From positions 310,001 through 374,000 of the forward strand of contig NZ_JACHVS010000001.1 of NCBI RefSeq assembly GCF_014190875.1: DNA of 64,000 nt, in the 5' to 3' direction. A model generated the notes under the pieces. It was not told the origin of the DNA and did no database searches. It was given only the letters and a program-made list of their open reading frames with translations. Position numbers and translations under genes: made by a program. The DNA comes from Paeniglutamicibacter cryotolerans (GTDB lineage Bacteria > Actinomycetota > Actinomycetes > Actinomycetales > Micrococcaceae). Shown in pieces: positions 1-8,768 of this stretch. Every line of letters starts with the position of its first letter. Position 1 is the first letter of the stretch.

Positions 1-153
1 GCTGGGCACCTCCACCATCGATTTGGCTGTTTCAACCTCGGCGATCGGCTGGTCGATGACCACCGTGTCGCCGACCTTGACCAGCCAGGTGACCAGGTCG
101 GCCTCGGTCAGGCCCTCTCCCAGGTCCGGGAGCAGGAAAGTCCGGATGCTCAT
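1..153 (-). CDS. 2-oxoacid dehydrogenase E2 (dihydrolipoamide acyltransferase), N-terminal part
   Basis: The first 51 codons of an E2 acyltransferase run off the left edge of the window. The visible part is a lipoyl (biotinyl-lipoyl) domain: it opens [18 protein letters not shown] and reaches the lipoylation motif ETAKS, whose lysine carries lipoate. E2 forms the core of the complex, receiving the acyl group from E1 and passing it to CoA. The ATG overlaps the TGA of the upstream E1 beta gene in an ATGA junction, so it is the third gene of a translationally coupled operon. The acyltransferase domain is outside the window, so substrate class (branched-chain or pyruvate) rests on context. Confidence 0.93.
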   Translation of the reverse strand, partial: MSIRTFLLPDLGEGLTEADLVTWLVKVGDTVVIDQPIAEVETAKSMVEVPS

Positions 154-1247
154 GCGTTTTCCTCCCACTGCAGCTGGTCCACCGTGTCAAGGATCCTATC
201 GACGCTGGGCAGGTAGTACTTCTCAAGTTTCGGTGCCGGGAACGGCACGTCGAAGCCGGTCACGCGCAGCACGGGTGCCGCCAGCGAGTGGAAGCACCTC
301 TCCTGCACGCGGGCAACGATTTCGCTGGCAACCGAGGCAAAGCCCTGAGCCTCGGCGATGACCACTGCACGGCCGGTACGGCGCACCGAGGCGCAGATGG
401 TTTCGTCGTCGAACGGCACGATGGAGCGCACGTCGATGACCTCCAGGCTGCGCCCCTCGGCCGCAGCAGCCTCGGCGGCAGCCATGGCGGTGGAGACAGA
501 GGGGCCGTAGGCGATCAGCGTCGCGTCGGTGCCGGGGCGGGCGATGGCCGCCTTGCCCTCCATCGACGGGGTGGCCTTGTTCTCGTGCTCCAGGCGCAGT
601 GCCTCGAGATCGACAGTGTCCTTGGACCAGTAGAGCTTCTTCGGCTCGAGGAAGACGACCGGATCCGGGGAGTCGATGGCCTCGCGCAGCATCCGGTATG
701 CGTCGGTGACGGTAGCCGGGGTGTAGACCTTCAGGCCGGGCGTGTGCGCGTAGTAGGCCTCGGAAGAGTCGCAGTGGTGCTCCACGCCGCCGATGCCGCC
801 GGCGTACGGGATGCGGATGACCATCGGCAGCGGCAGCTTGCCCTTGGTGCGGTTGTGCATCTTGGCCACGTGCGAGGCGACCTGCTCGAACGCCGGGTAG
901 GCGAACGCGTCGAACTGCATTTCGATGACCGGGCGCATGCCGTTCATGGCCATGCCCAGCGCCATGCCCACAATGCCGGATTCGGCCAGGGGCGTGTCGA
1001 AGCAGCGGGACTTGCCGAACTCGGCGGTCAGGCCGTCGGTGATGCGGAAGACGCCACCGAGGACTCCGACGTCCTCGCCGAAGATGGTGACTGCGTTGTC
1101 CTGGTTCATGGCGTCGCGCAGGGCGGTGTTCAGCGCCTTGGCGAAGGTCACCGGCTGCGGCGCCGAAGCGGCGGCGCTGGCCGCCGCGCGGGCGGTTGCG
1201 GCGCTGACGTTTCCATTGGCTTCGGACGAGGTGGTCACGATGCTCAT
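150..1247 (-). CDS. 2-oxoacid dehydrogenase E1 component, beta subunit
   Basis: A 365-residue transketolase-like beta subunit of an alpha2-beta2 E1. After an alanine-rich N-terminal stretch of about 30 residues, the family core begins ([14 protein letters not shown]) with the conserved segment [15 protein letters not shown] and later [17 protein letters not shown], typical of the pyrimidine-binding region. With E1 alpha it decarboxylates 2-oxoacids using ThDP and acylates the lipoyl arm of E2. It overlaps E1 alpha upstream and E2 downstream by 4 bp each. The separate alpha and beta chains plus the neighbouring Lrp-type regulator favour a branched-chain (Bkd) complex, though acetoin- or pyruvate-type alpha/beta E1 proteins look similar. 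Confidence 0.93.
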   Translation of the reverse strand: MSIVTTSSEANGNVSAATARAAASAAASAPQPVTFAKALNTALRDAMNQDNAVTIFGEDVGVLGGVFRITDGLTAEFGKSRCFDTPLAESGIVGMALGMAMNGMRPVIEMQFDAFAYPAFEQVASHVAKMHNRTKGKLPLPMVIRIPYAGGIGGVEHHCDSSEAYYAHTPGLKVYTPATVTDAYRMLREAIDSPDPVVFLEPKKLYWSKDTVDLEALRLEHENKATPSMEGKAAIARPGTDATLIAYGPSVSTAMAAAEAAAAEGRSLEVIDVRSIVPFDDETICASVRRTGRAVVIAEAQGFASVASEIVARVQERCFHSLAAPVLRVTGFDVPFPAPKLEKYYLPSVDRILDTVDQLQWEENA

Positions 1248-2413
1248 TTTCCGTCCTCCTCACGGGAGAGTTCGTCGGCCAGCATGGCGGACTGTTCGAT
1301 CAATTGCGGGGTGGGTGTGGCGTATACCCAGCGGAAGAGGTCCTGCGGATCCGGCGTCTCTTCGCTGTTCATGCCATCGCGCAGGTAGCTTGCCGTTTCC
1401 TCGGCGCGGGCGGCAATGCGCTCCTCGTCGGCCTCGGTGAGCAGGCCCTGACCCTTCAGGAAGCCACGCATCCGGTTGACCGGATCCTTGGCCATCCATG
1501 CTTTGACCTCGTCGTCTTCGCGGTAGCGGGTCGCGTCATCGGCGTTGGTGTGCGCCTGCATGCGGTAGGTGTGCGCCTCGATCAACAGCGGGCCATTGCC
1601 CTCGCGGGCCAGCTTCACCGCGCGGTCGAGCACAGACATCAACGCAACCAGGTCGTTGCCGTCGACGCGTTCGCCGGCCATGCCGTAGCCGACCGCCTTG
1701 TGGGCCAACGACGGGGCAACTGTCTGCGAGGACAACGGAACCGAGATCGCGTACTTGTTGTTCTGTACGAAGAAGATCACCGGAAGGTTGAATACGGCGG
1801 CGAAGTTCAGCGCCTCGTGGAAATCGCCCTCCGAGGTGGCGCCGTCGCCGCACATGGCCAACACGACGGTGTCCTCACCGCGCAGCTTTGCCGCGTGGGC
1901 AACGCCGACCGCGTGCAGCAGCTGCGTGGTCAGCGGGGTGGACTGGATGCCGACCTTGTACTGCGTCGGGTCGTAGCCACCGTGCCAATCACCGCGGAAG
2001 ATCGTCATGACCTCCATCGGGTCGACGCCCTTGGCCATGACGGCGACGGAGTCGCGGTAGGTGGGGAACATCCAGTCGCCCTCGCCCAGGCACAGGGCGG
2101 CTGCCACCTGGCAGGCCTCCTGGCCGTGGCTGGAGGGGTAGACGGCCATGCGACCCTGACGCACGAGGGCCGAGTTCTGGTCGTTGACGCGACGGCCGAT
2201 GACCAGCTGCTCGTAGCCGCGCTGCAGTTCCTCGGCGCCCGGGATCGGGTACGCGTGGCCCGGCTCGGTGCCCTGTTCGGCGGCCGGGCGCAGCGCGCCG
2301 TTGTCGTCGATCATCTGGATCTGGTCGCGGGCCGGAAGCATGTAGTCCTCGACGCTGATGCCGAACTTGCTGCTCACCTCGTCGCTCAGGTGCCGTTGCT
2401 CTGATTGGGTCAC
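1244..2413 (-). CDS. 2-oxoacid dehydrogenase E1 component, alpha subunit (ThDP-binding)
   Basis: A 389-residue E1 alpha subunit. The ThDP motif is clear: AMCGDGATSEGDFHEALN, then VFFVQNNKYAIS, the GDG...NN signature. The region ALVRQGRMAVYPSSHGQEA is typical of the branched-chain E1 alpha N-terminus. The GTG at 2413 (protein VTQSEQRH) is chosen because GGAAAGGGGAAC lies just upstream; the frame remains open to 2473 but the extra residues look non-native. It is first in the operon with E1 beta and E2, and divergent from an Lrp/AsnC gene. Bkd complexes degrade valine, leucine and isoleucine 2-oxoacids and feed anteiso/iso fatty-acid priming; assignment to Bkd is an inference from context. Confidence 0.92.
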   Translation of the reverse strand: MTQSEQRHLSDEVSSKFGISVEDYMLPARDQIQMIDDNGALRPAAEQGTEPGHAYPIPGAEELQRGYEQLVIGRRVNDQNSALVRQGRMAVYPSSHGQEACQVAAALCLGEGDWMFPTYRDSVAVMAKGVDPMEVMTIFRGDWHGGYDPTQYKVGIQSTPLTTQLLHAVGVAHAAKLRGEDTVVLAMCGDGATSEGDFHEALNFAAVFNLPVIFFVQNNKYAISVPLSSQTVAPSLAHKAVGYGMAGERVDGNDLVALMSVLDRAVKLAREGNGPLLIEAHTYRMQAHTNADDATRYREDDEVKAWMAKDPVNRMRGFLKGQGLLTEADEERIAARAEETASYLRDGMNSEETPDPQDLFRWVYATPTPQLIEQSAMLADELSREEDGK

Positions 2414-2513
2414 GGTGTTCCCCTTTCCACTTCGTTGGAATGGCGCTCGAAATCCAGTGCCGCGTAAGGACAACGGATTCCACTTCTTGTCTCTAGTATG
2501 AGTATTGCTGACG

Positions 2514-2545
2514 TTCCGTATCCAGTAGCTCTAAATAATATGGAA
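2514..2545. promoter_or_regulatory. candidate Lrp-family operator in divergent promoter region
   Basis: An AT-rich inverted repeat, TTCCGTAT (2514-2521) and ATATGGAA (2538-2545), with 7 of 8 positions pairing and a 16-bp spacer, lies between the divergent E1 alpha and Lrp/AsnC genes. AT-rich spaced palindromes suit Lrp-family octamers, which usually control the adjacent divergent operon. No binding evidence exists beyond sequence and position. Confidence 0.35.
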
Positions 2546-2634
2546 TAGTGGTATCAGAACAGTTGATTTCGTGGACGAATTGTAGACGTGACACGGACAA
2601 CATGGTTTCCCGTAGACAAAGAAGGTTAAGGCCC

Positions 2635-3084
2635 ATGGATAGCCCATCCGTACGCTTGGACGACGTCGACCGCCGCATCCTCGACGAGCTCACCCGCGAC
2701 GGCCGTCAGTCGGTGACGACGGTGGCCCAAAAGGTCCACGTTTCCCGAGCACATGCCTACTCCAGGATCAACCGGCTTCAGGACGAGGGAGTGATTTCCC
2801 GCTACTCCGCCGTGGTCGATCCGCTGCGCGCAGGACTGCGCGCCTCGGCCTACGTGACGCTGAAACTGCGCCAGCACTCGTGGCGCGAAATGCGTGACCG
2901 CCTCTCGGCGATCCCCGAGGTCCACCACATCGGATTGGTCGGCGGAAACTACGACGTCATCCTGCTGGTGCGCGCCCTGGACAACGTGGACCTGCGCCGG
3001 GTGGTCTTCGACGTACTGCAGTCGATCCCGGGCATCCTGGACACCCAGACGACACTGATCTTCGAGGACCTCGACACCAGGTAG
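2635..3084 (+). CDS. Lrp/AsnC family transcriptional regulator
   Basis: A 149-residue Lrp/AsnC protein. An N-terminal winged helix-turn-helix (LDDVDRRILDELTRDGRQSVTTVA, about residues 7-60, quoted here as overlapping family segments) is followed by a RAM ligand-binding domain (VTLKLRQHSWREM to LIFEDLDTR). The start at 2635 is preferred because GAAGG lies about 9 bp upstream; an in-frame ATG at 2602 would add 11 basic residues but lacks a ribosome site. It is divergent from the 2-oxoacid dehydrogenase operon, the arrangement of BkdR-type regulators, which sense branched-chain amino acids and control the bkd genes. That ligand and target are inferred. Confidence 0.9.
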   Translation: MDSPSVRLDDVDRRILDELTRDGRQSVTTVAQKVHVSRAHAYSRINRLQDEGVISRYSAVVDPLRAGLRASAYVTLKLRQHSWREMRDRLSAIPEVHHIGLVGGNYDVILLVRALDNVDLRRVVFDVLQSIPGILDTQTTLIFEDLDTR

Positions 3085-3489
3085 TCCCCCGGGCCGGAAC
3101 GAGGTCGACAGCCAGGGGGACAACGCATTGGCGTTCATGCCGCCATTTTGCCCGGCGATGAACCCGGAGACAAGACCTCGGACATGACCCGGCCGGGCAT
3201 TCCGCAGCCGGTAGCGTCCGGGCCCTGTCCGTCGGCGATGCCTGGCTGGTGGACCCGAACGAAACGGAGGCCCACCGTGGCCGATGACGACGCCCGGCGC
3301 GGGCCGGCCGAGCGGCCGACATGGAACCAGCCGGGGGAAACTGGTCCGGGAAGCCGCCGTGCACGGGCGATCAGCTGATGGCGTTCCCGGGCCGAAACGG
3401 TAAGTACCGGAGGAAGAATGCGCCACGGTCTTCGGATAACTGGCGCGACAACCTTTGCCTCCAAGGCGGAGCCTTTCCCTCACCATGAA
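3085..3489. other. gene-free stretch between Lrp gene and paaG terminator
   Basis: About 400 bp with no open frame resembling a known protein on either strand. Open frames exist (for example minus 3135-3464) but their translations are arginine/proline/glycine-rich and typical of antisense noise in high-GC DNA. Confidence 0.5.
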
Positions 3490-3548
3490 AAACGGCAGGG
3501 GCCTACAGGTCCGATCACAACGATCGGTCCGGCGGGTCCCTGCCGTTT
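3490..3548 (-). terminator. terminator of the paaABCDE-paaG operon
   Basis: Perfect 11-bp arms AAACGGCAGGG (3490-3500) and CCCTGCCGTTT (3538-3548) enclose a second nested hairpin (CCGATC/GATCGG). It lies 12 bp beyond the paaG stop codon on the minus strand, so it should end the paa transcript. Confidence 0.75.
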
Positions 3549-3560
3549 GGAGTGTTGCAA

Positions 3561-4340
3561 TCAGCCCTTGAAGACCGGCTTGCGCTTTTCTTGGAAGGCC
3601 TTGAAACCCTCGGCGTAGTCCTCGGTGGCGCAGAGGTCGGCCTGGGCCTGGTTCTCCGAGGCCATCGACTCCCACAGCCCGATGCGCTGGTCGCGGATGG
3701 TCGCGACCAGGTCCTTGGAGGCCCGGAACGCGTGGGTGGCGCCGTTGGCGACCTTGGCGACGATGGCGCGGGTGTTATCCAGCAGCTCGTCGGCCGGCAT
3801 GGCGCGGCTGAACAGGCCCGAGGCAACGGCGTCGGCGCCGCTGATCAGCTCGGCCGTGTAGATCATGTCCAGCGTGCGGTGGGCACCGAGCCGCTCGGTG
3901 AAGAGCCAGTGTCCTCCGGAGTCCAGCGTCGCGCCCAAGTTGGCGAACGGGGAACCGATCTTGGCGTTCTCCGCCACGTAGACCACGTCGGTGGCGATGG
4001 CCAGGCCGAGTCCGACACCCAGGCAGGCGCCCTGCACGGCGGCGAACGTCGGGGCCGGGAAGGAAGCCATCTTCTGCAGCAGCGGCTGGACCTTCTCGCC
4101 CAGGTATCCCAGCACGTCATCATCTGCCGGGGTGACGGCCGAGATGTCACGGCCGGCGCAGAAACCGCGGCCTTCGCCGTGCAGCAGCAGTGCTCGCACC
4201 TCTCCGGTGCCGGCCGCCTCGGCTGCCTGGTCGTAGGCCGCCTCGAGCTCGGCCAGTGCAGCCTCGTCCAGCGAGTTCATCTTTTGCGGGGCGTTGAGCA
4301 CGATTTCGGCAACGCCGTCGGTGATGGTCAATTCGATCAT
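3561..4340 (-). CDS. paaG: PaaG: 1,2-epoxyphenylacetyl-CoA isomerase (oxepin-CoA forming)
   Basis: A 259-residue crotonase-family protein. It has the oxyanion-hole motif FCAGRDIS near residue 66 and, in place of the second hydratase glutamate, an aspartate in LGATLDSGGHW, as in isomerase-type PaaG (E. coli PaaG has LGLIPDCGGTW). The first catalytic glutamate of true hydratases is also missing (CLGVGLGLAIATD). The C-terminus DYAEGFKAFQEKRKPVF matches the PaaG tail. It converts ring-1,2-epoxyphenylacetyl-CoA to 2-oxepin-2(3H)-ylideneacetyl-CoA. The ATG at 4340 has AAAGGACC upstream. It is the last gene of the paaABCDE-G unit, after a small intercistronic hairpin. Confidence 0.85.
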   Translation of the reverse strand: MIELTITDGVAEIVLNAPQKMNSLDEAALAELEAAYDQAAEAAGTGEVRALLLHGEGRGFCAGRDISAVTPADDDVLGYLGEKVQPLLQKMASFPAPTFAAVQGACLGVGLGLAIATDVVYVAENAKIGSPFANLGATLDSGGHWLFTERLGAHRTLDMIYTAELISGADAVASGLFSRAMPADELLDNTRAIVAKVANGATHAFRASKDLVATIRDQRIGLWESMASENQAQADLCATEDYAEGFKAFQEKRKPVFKG

Positions 4341-4362
4341 GGTGAGGTCCTTTCGATTGGCA

Positions 4363-4400
4363 GAAGGCCCGCCCTCCCGAATTCCGGGCGGCGGGCCTTC
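4363..4400 (-). terminator. intercistronic hairpin between paaE and paaG
   Basis: Perfect 11-bp arms GAAGGCCCGCC (4363-4373) and GGCGGGCCTTC (4390-4400) with a 16-nt loop, 16 bp after the paaE stop. No T-run follows on the minus strand, so it may attenuate or protect the mRNA rather than fully terminate before paaG. Confidence 0.5.
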
Positions 4401-4416
4401 CATCGTCATGCAATGA

Positions 4417-5613
4417 TCAGGCGTCGTAGTCGACCAGGACGCTGTCACTGGTCGGGCGCGACTGGCAGGTCAGGACGTAGCCCTTCGCCACCTCGTCCGG
4501 CTCCAGCGCGTAGTTCTCGTCCATCTTGACGGTCCCGGTGACGACCTTGGCGCGGCAGGTGCCGCAGACGCCGCCAGCACAGGCGAACGGTACGTCCGGA
4601 CGAACGCGCAATGCGGCGTTCAGGATCGTCTCGTTGGCCTTGACCGGGCTCTTGACCTCGCCCTGCAGGCCGTCGAGCTTGAAGGAGATGTCGAAGGTCT
4701 CATCGGTGTCCTCGATGACGACAGGGCGGCCGATGTTTCCCTCGGGACGGTTCGAATCGCCTGTGGTGAACAGCTCGAAGCGGACCTTCTCGGCAGGAAC
4801 TCCCTGGGCGGCGAGGTTGTCGCGCACCAGCTGGACGAGTTCGAACGGTCCGCAGAGGAACCATTCGTCGACCTGGTCGGTGCGGATGACCGAGCCGAGC
4901 AGCGTGCTCAGCTTCTGGGCATCGATGCGGCCCGAGAGCAGCGGCGAAATGCGCTGTTCACGCGAGAGCACGTGGTGCAGGGCGAAGCGCGCCGGGTAAC
5001 GGTCCTTCAGATCAGCCAATTCCTCGAGGAACATGACGTCCATGGCTGCCTTGTTGGCATACACGAGATCGAAGTTCACGTGTTCGTTGGCTGCCAGCAC
5101 CGTGCGGGCGATGGCCATCACCGGGGTGATGCCGGATCCGGCAGCCACCGCAACGAAGGTGTCCTCGTTCTCGGTGTCGATGGACTCGGGATGGTTCATC
5201 CCGGTCATCTGGTGCTTGGAGATGAAGCCACCGGTTGGACTCATGACGTCCATGGTGTCCCCGGCCTCAAGCGAGCTGTTCGCCCAAGTGGAGAAGATGC
5301 CGCCGATGTCGCGCTTGATGGCGACGCGGATCTCGCCCGGGACCGGCTCGGCGCAAATCGAGTAGCTGCGGCGCAGTTCGAACGAGTTGCCTTCGGCATC
5401 CTCGAGTTCCTTGCGCAGTGCCACGTACTGGCCCGGCAGGTAGTCGTACTGCTCCTGCAGATCAGCGGGGATCTCGAAGGTCACCTCGATCGCGTCGGCG
5501 GTGAGCTTGCGCACCTCGGCCACGGTCAGCGTGTGGAACGTGGTCCGGCGGCGGCCCGGAATTGCGGGGTCGATGCCCTCGGCGTCGGGAAGGGAGGCTG
5601 TCGTTTCTGTCAT
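4417..5613 (-). CDS. paaE: PaaE: phenylacetyl-CoA epoxidase reductase subunit
   Basis: A 398-residue ferredoxin-NADP reductase/plant ferredoxin fusion. FAD-binding motif RRSYSIC, NAD(P) motif AAGSGITPVMAIA, then a C-terminal [2Fe-2S] domain with the cysteine pattern CAGGVCGTC followed by a fourth cysteine in LTCQS. It supplies electrons from NADPH to the di-iron PaaA subunit. The N-terminus has an acidic extension of about 25 residues before the FAD domain. Its ATG overlaps the paaD stop (ATGA at 5610-5613), so translation is coupled. It fits PaaE (also called PaaK in Pseudomonas nomenclature) in length and domain order. Confidence 0.95.
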   Translation of the reverse strand: MTETTASLPDAEGIDPAIPGRRRTTFHTLTVAEVRKLTADAIEVTFEIPADLQEQYDYLPGQYVALRKELEDAEGNSFELRRSYSICAEPVPGEIRVAIKRDIGGIFSTWANSSLEAGDTMDVMSPTGGFISKHQMTGMNHPESIDTENEDTFVAVAAGSGITPVMAIARTVLAANEHVNFDLVYANKAAMDVMFLEELADLKDRYPARFALHHVLSREQRISPLLSGRIDAQKLSTLLGSVIRTDQVDEWFLCGPFELVQLVRDNLAAQGVPAEKVRFELFTTGDSNRPEGNIGRPVVIEDTDETFDISFKLDGLQGEVKSPVKANETILNAALRVRPDVPFACAGGVCGTCRAKVVTGTVKMDENYALEPDEVAKGYVLTCQSRPTSDSVLVDYDA

Positions 5614-6095
5614 GAGAGCACCTTGAAGTAGTCGAACGGCTCCAGGCAGTCCTTGCATTGGTACATGGACTTGCAGGACGTGGAGCCGAATCGGGAGAGT
5701 TCTTGAGTATTCAGCGAATGGCATTGCGGGCACTTCACTGCCATGCCCAGGGTGACACGGCCGCGGTGACCGGTGCCGGTGGGCGGGGCGATGCCGTAGG
5801 CCTCGAGCTTGACCTTGCCGGATTCGGTCATCCAGTCGGTGCTCCAGGCCGGGGCGAGGACCAGGTCGACGCGGACGCTGGAGAATCCGGCTTCGGCGAA
5901 GACGGTGCCCAGGTCCTCACGGATGGCATCCATCGCCGGGCATCCGGAATACGTGGGGGTGATCGTGATAACCACGGTCTCCCCCTGCATTTCGACGTTC
6001 CGCAGGATCCCCAGGTCCTCGATGGTGAGTACGGGGATTTCGGGGTCGGTGACGCGGGACGCGATCTCCCGGAGCTCGGCGATGGAGGCAATCAT
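5610..6095 (-). CDS. paaD: PaaD: phenylacetyl-CoA epoxidase-associated Fe-S maturation protein
   Basis: A 161-residue protein with an N-terminal MIP18/DUF59 domain (ASRVTDPEIPVLTIEDLG, TPTYSGCPAMDAI) and a C-terminal zinc-ribbon with paired cysteines (CPQCHS ... CKSMYQCKDC). PaaD is needed for assembly or insertion of the Fe-S centre in the epoxidase rather than catalysis. The ATG at 6095 has AAGGA about 12 bp upstream and lies 19 bp after the paaC stop. It overlaps paaE by 4 bp. Order A-B-C-D-E matches the standard paa operon. Confidence 0.95.
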   Translation of the reverse strand: MIASIAELREIASRVTDPEIPVLTIEDLGILRNVEMQGETVVITITPTYSGCPAMDAIREDLGTVFAEAGFSSVRVDLVLAPAWSTDWMTESGKVKLEAYGIAPPTGTGHRGRVTLGMAVKCPQCHSLNTQELSRFGSTSCKSMYQCKDCLEPFDYFKVLS

Positions 6096-6114
6096 GTGTT
6101 TCGTTTTCCTTCGG

Positions 6115-6969
6115 TTACCAGGTGGCGCCCGGGTGCTTGCGCGCCAGGACCTGCATCTCGGCCAGGATGAAGCCCAAGTGCTCCGAGTGCTCGCCACGGC
6201 GGCCGCGGGCCATGGCGTAGGGAACTGTCGGCACGGAGAGTTCGGCGTCGGCCAGGACGGCACCGAATTCCTCGTCCCAGGCTGCACGCAGCGTCGACGG
6301 GGCGACGCCGGCGTCGCCGAGCTCGGCGTGCAGTGCCTCGTCCTCGAAGATCTCGCCGACGTAAGGCCACAGGTTATCCAGGGCGTCGCGCATGCGGCGC
6401 GCCGATTCCTCGGTGCCCAGGCCCAGACGCAGGGTCCACATGATGGCGTGGTCGCGGTGGTAGTCGACCTCCTTGACTGCCTTGGCGCTGATCGCTGCGA
6501 TGGTCTCATCGCTGGATTCGAGCAGTGCCGTGTAGAGCAGGTGCTGGTAGATCGAGATGACCAGCTGGCGCACGATGGTCGCGGCGAAGTCGCCGTTGGG
6601 CTGCTCAACCATGTGCAGCGAACGGAATTCCTCTTCCTCGCGGAAGTAGGCCAAATCGTCCTCGGTCTTATCCCACGCCAGGGCGGCGTAGCTGAGGAAC
6701 GAGCGGGCGTGGCCCAGTTGGTCCAGGGCGATGTTGCCCAGGGCAATGTCCTCCTCGAGCTCCGGTCCGCGCGAGATCCAGTGCGAGAGGCGCTGGGCGA
6801 GGATCAGGGCATCGTCACCGAGGCGCACCGCATAGCGGGCTACGGCGTCGTTAGGCTTCTCCTGCTGGATCGCGATATCTTCCGGGCGCAACGCGTTGCC
6901 GGGGGTGACCCGGGTCGCCGATGCCGTGGCATCGCCGAAGCTGTCCAATGAGTGATCGACCGCGCTCAC
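6115..6969 (-). CDS. paaC: PaaC: phenylacetyl-CoA epoxidase structural subunit
   Basis: A 284-residue ferritin-like subunit that scaffolds the di-iron PaaA. Recognisable segments are EEDIALGNIALDQLGHARSF, FREEEEFRSLHMVEQPNGDFA and VKEVDYHRDHAIMWTLRLG. In characterised complexes PaaC forms a heterodimer with PaaA and contributes to substrate binding without its own metal centre. The start is a GTG at 6969 overlapping the paaB TGA (GTGA). The N-terminal 35 residues (SAVDHSLDSFGDATASATR) are a poorly conserved leader before the core. Confidence 0.93.
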   Translation of the reverse strand: MSAVDHSLDSFGDATASATRVTPGNALRPEDIAIQQEKPNDAVARYAVRLGDDALILAQRLSHWISRGPELEEDIALGNIALDQLGHARSFLSYAALAWDKTEDDLAYFREEEEFRSLHMVEQPNGDFAATIVRQLVISIYQHLLYTALLESSDETIAAISAKAVKEVDYHRDHAIMWTLRLGLGTEESARRMRDALDNLWPYVGEIFEDEALHAELGDAGVAPSTLRAAWDEEFGAVLADAELSVPTVPYAMARGRRGEHSEHLGFILAEMQVLARKHPGATW

Positions 6970-7259
6970 AGGTGCTTCACGCCTTCGCTCTTGGTGTAGT
7001 ACGTCGCGTGGCGGTAGTCCTTGCCCTGCGGGGACTCGAAGAACGCGCCTTTCGCATCGGGATCCGAGGCGATGATGTCCGTGCTCTTGACGATCCACAG
7101 CGAGATTCCCTCGTTGCGGCGGGTATAGAGGTCACGGGCGTTGCGCAGTGCCATTTCAGCATCCGGTGCGTGCAACGAACCGGCGTGCACGTGCGAAAGT
7201 CCGCGCGATGAACGGACGAATACTTCCCAGAGCGGCCAGGAGCCTTCATGTGCGGTCAT
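6966..7259 (-). CDS. paaB: PaaB: phenylacetyl-CoA epoxidase small subunit
   Basis: A 97-residue protein typical of PaaB in length and motif (WPLWEVFVRSSRGLSHVHAGS, then ALRNARDLYTRR and SLWIVKSTDI). PaaB bridges PaaAC heterodimers in the active complex. It lies 3 bp after paaA and overlaps the GTG of paaC. Confidence 0.95.
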   Translation of the reverse strand: MTAHEGSWPLWEVFVRSSRGLSHVHAGSLHAPDAEMALRNARDLYTRRNEGISLWIVKSTDIIASDPDAKGAFFESPQGKDYRHATYYTKSEGVKHL

Positions 7260-7262
7260 AAC

Positions 7263-8252
7263 CTAAGCAACCTCAGTCTTTCGAGCCATCTTTGCCGCGT
7301 ATGCCGCGGCAGCTTCGCGCACCCAGGCGCCTTCGTTGTGTGCATCACGGCGGCGCTGCAGGCGCTGCGAGTTGCAGGGTCCGCTGCCGGCGATGACTGC
7401 CTTGAACTCGGTCCAGTCCAGTTCCTTGTGGAGCCAGGTGCCGGTTTCCTCGTCGAAACGCAGTTCGTCATCCGGAAGAGTCAGGCCAAGGATCTTGACC
7501 TGTTCCACGATCATGCCGACGAAGCGCTGGCGCAGTTCGTCGTTCGAGAAGCGCTTGATCTTCCAGGCGGTCGACTGCACCGAGTTCGGTGAATCGCCAT
7601 CCGGCGGGCCGAACATCATCAGGGACGGGGCGTAGAAGTTGTTGACGGCATCCTGCGCCATCTTCTTCTGCGCCGCGGTGCCGTTGGCCAGCTCAAGCAG
7701 GATCTCGAAGCCCTGGCGCTGGTGGAAGGATTCTTCCTTGCAGATGCGCACCATCGCACGGCCATACGGGCCGTAGGAGGCACGGCACAGCGGGACCTGG
7801 TTGGCAATGGCTGCGCCGTCGACCAGCCAGCCAATGGCGCCCATGTCTGCCCAGGAGCGTGCCGGGTAGTTGAAGATCGAGGAGTACTTCGCCTTGCCTG
7901 ACATCAGCTGGTCGTTGAGCACGTCACGCGGCGTACCGAGGGTTTCGGTGCCCGAGTACAGGTACAGGCCATGACCGGCCTCGTCCTGGACCTTGGCCAT
8001 CAGGATGGCCTTGCGCTTCAGCGACGGGGCGCGGGTAATCCAGTTCGCTTCCGGCTGCATCCCGATGATCTCGGAGTGCGCGTGCTGCGACATCTGGCGC
8101 GTCAGCGTCTTGCGGTACGCTTCCGGCATCCAATCGCGGGGCTCGATGCGGGAATCCTCGGCGATGAGCGCGTTGAAGCGCTCCTCGCCTGCCTGCTCCT
8201 CAGGCGACAAAACCGCGGACAAATGCCCTCCGGCGTCGTTCTGTGTAGCCAT
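7263..8252 (-). CDS. paaA: PaaA: phenylacetyl-CoA epoxidase catalytic di-iron subunit
   Basis: A 329-residue ferritin-like oxygenase. The two ExxH motifs for iron are visible: [13 protein letters not shown] and [13 protein letters not shown]. With PaaBCE it converts phenylacetyl-CoA to the ring 1,2-epoxide using O2 and NADPH. The ATG at 8252 is favoured because GAGGTGA lies 4-10 bp upstream; a GTG at 8261 is an alternative. It is the first gene of the operon, and a sigma70-like promoter with an overlapping TetR-type operator precedes it (8285-8330). Confidence 0.96.
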   Translation of the reverse strand: MATQNDAGGHLSAVLSPEEQAGEERFNALIAEDSRIEPRDWMPEAYRKTLTRQMSQHAHSEIIGMQPEANWITRAPSLKRKAILMAKVQDEAGHGLYLYSGTETLGTPRDVLNDQLMSGKAKYSSIFNYPARSWADMGAIGWLVDGAAIANQVPLCRASYGPYGRAMVRICKEESFHQRQGFEILLELANGTAAQKKMAQDAVNNFYAPSLMMFGPPDGDSPNSVQSTAWKIKRFSNDELRQRFVGMIVEQVKILGLTLPDDELRFDEETGTWLHKELDWTEFKAVIAGSGPCNSQRLQRRRDAHNEGAWVREAAAAYAAKMARKTEVA

Positions 8253-8284
8253 AGTGCTCACCTCACTGTGGACGAATGTTTATT

Positions 8285-8330
8285 TACTGACCGTTCGTTC
8301 AGGATATGCGGGAAATCACGAATCCGTCAA
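8285..8330 (-). promoter_or_regulatory. paaA promoter with overlapping PaaR-type operator
   Basis: On the minus strand, TTGACG (8330-8325) and TATCCT (8306-8301) form -35 and -10 boxes with an 18-bp spacer. An imperfect palindrome at 8285-8306, core ACTGACCGTTCGTTCAGG, covers the -10 region. The same core is found before paaZ and related sites before paaI and paaJ. A repressor here would block RNA polymerase directly. Confidence 0.75.
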
Positions 8331-8400
8331 TCGACAACACGCTGTTACATGCCGGGAGTCAATGATTGACACGCTTACTAGCTAGAGACACAATCTAGTT

Positions 8401-8766
8401 ATGCAGGCAAAACAAGAACCCGTCGACTGGCCCAGCGACTGGCTGCGCGCGACGTTGGGCATGTGCGCACTCAGGGCACTGGAATCCGGACCGTCGTATG
8501 GATACGCGATCATCTCGGCGCTGGCCGGCGCCGGGTTGGGCACCATCAAGGGCGGCACGCTCTATCCCCTGCTGACCCGCTTCGAGGCAGCTGGCTGGGT
8601 AGCCACCGAATGGCGTCCGGGCGAGGGTGGCCCGGGTCGGAAATACTTTTCACTTACGGCCGACGGACGCCGGACACTTGCCGAACAACGTGAAGCCTGG
8701 CGGAATTTCACGCACACCACGACGGGTTTCCTGAACTCGCCAGAACACGCCGGACAAGGAGCATGA
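8401..8766 (+). CDS. PadR family transcriptional regulator
   Basis: A 121-residue PadR winged-helix protein: LRALESGPSYGYAIISAL, then GTLYPLLTRFEAAGWV and the wing GPGRKYFSLTADG. PadR proteins are repressors, often of an adjacent membrane protein gene. No good ribosome site precedes the ATG; the sequence TTACTAG...CTAGTT (8375-8400) directly abuts the start and may be an autoregulatory operator or indicate a leaderless mRNA. It overlaps or nearly overlaps the next gene, the usual PadR plus membrane-protein pair. Confidence 0.9.
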   Translation: MQAKQEPVDWPSDWLRATLGMCALRALESGPSYGYAIISALAGAGLGTIKGGTLYPLLTRFEAAGWVATEWRPGEGGPGRKYFSLTADGRRTLAEQREAWRNFTHTTTGFLNSPEHAGQGA

Positions 8767-8768
8767 GC

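Noticed and set aside
288..1388. Long plus-strand open frame opposite the E1 beta gene
   Set aside because: Antisense shadow of a well-recognised gene; its translation is rich in Gly, Val, His and Arg with no motif, as expected from high-GC codon bias.
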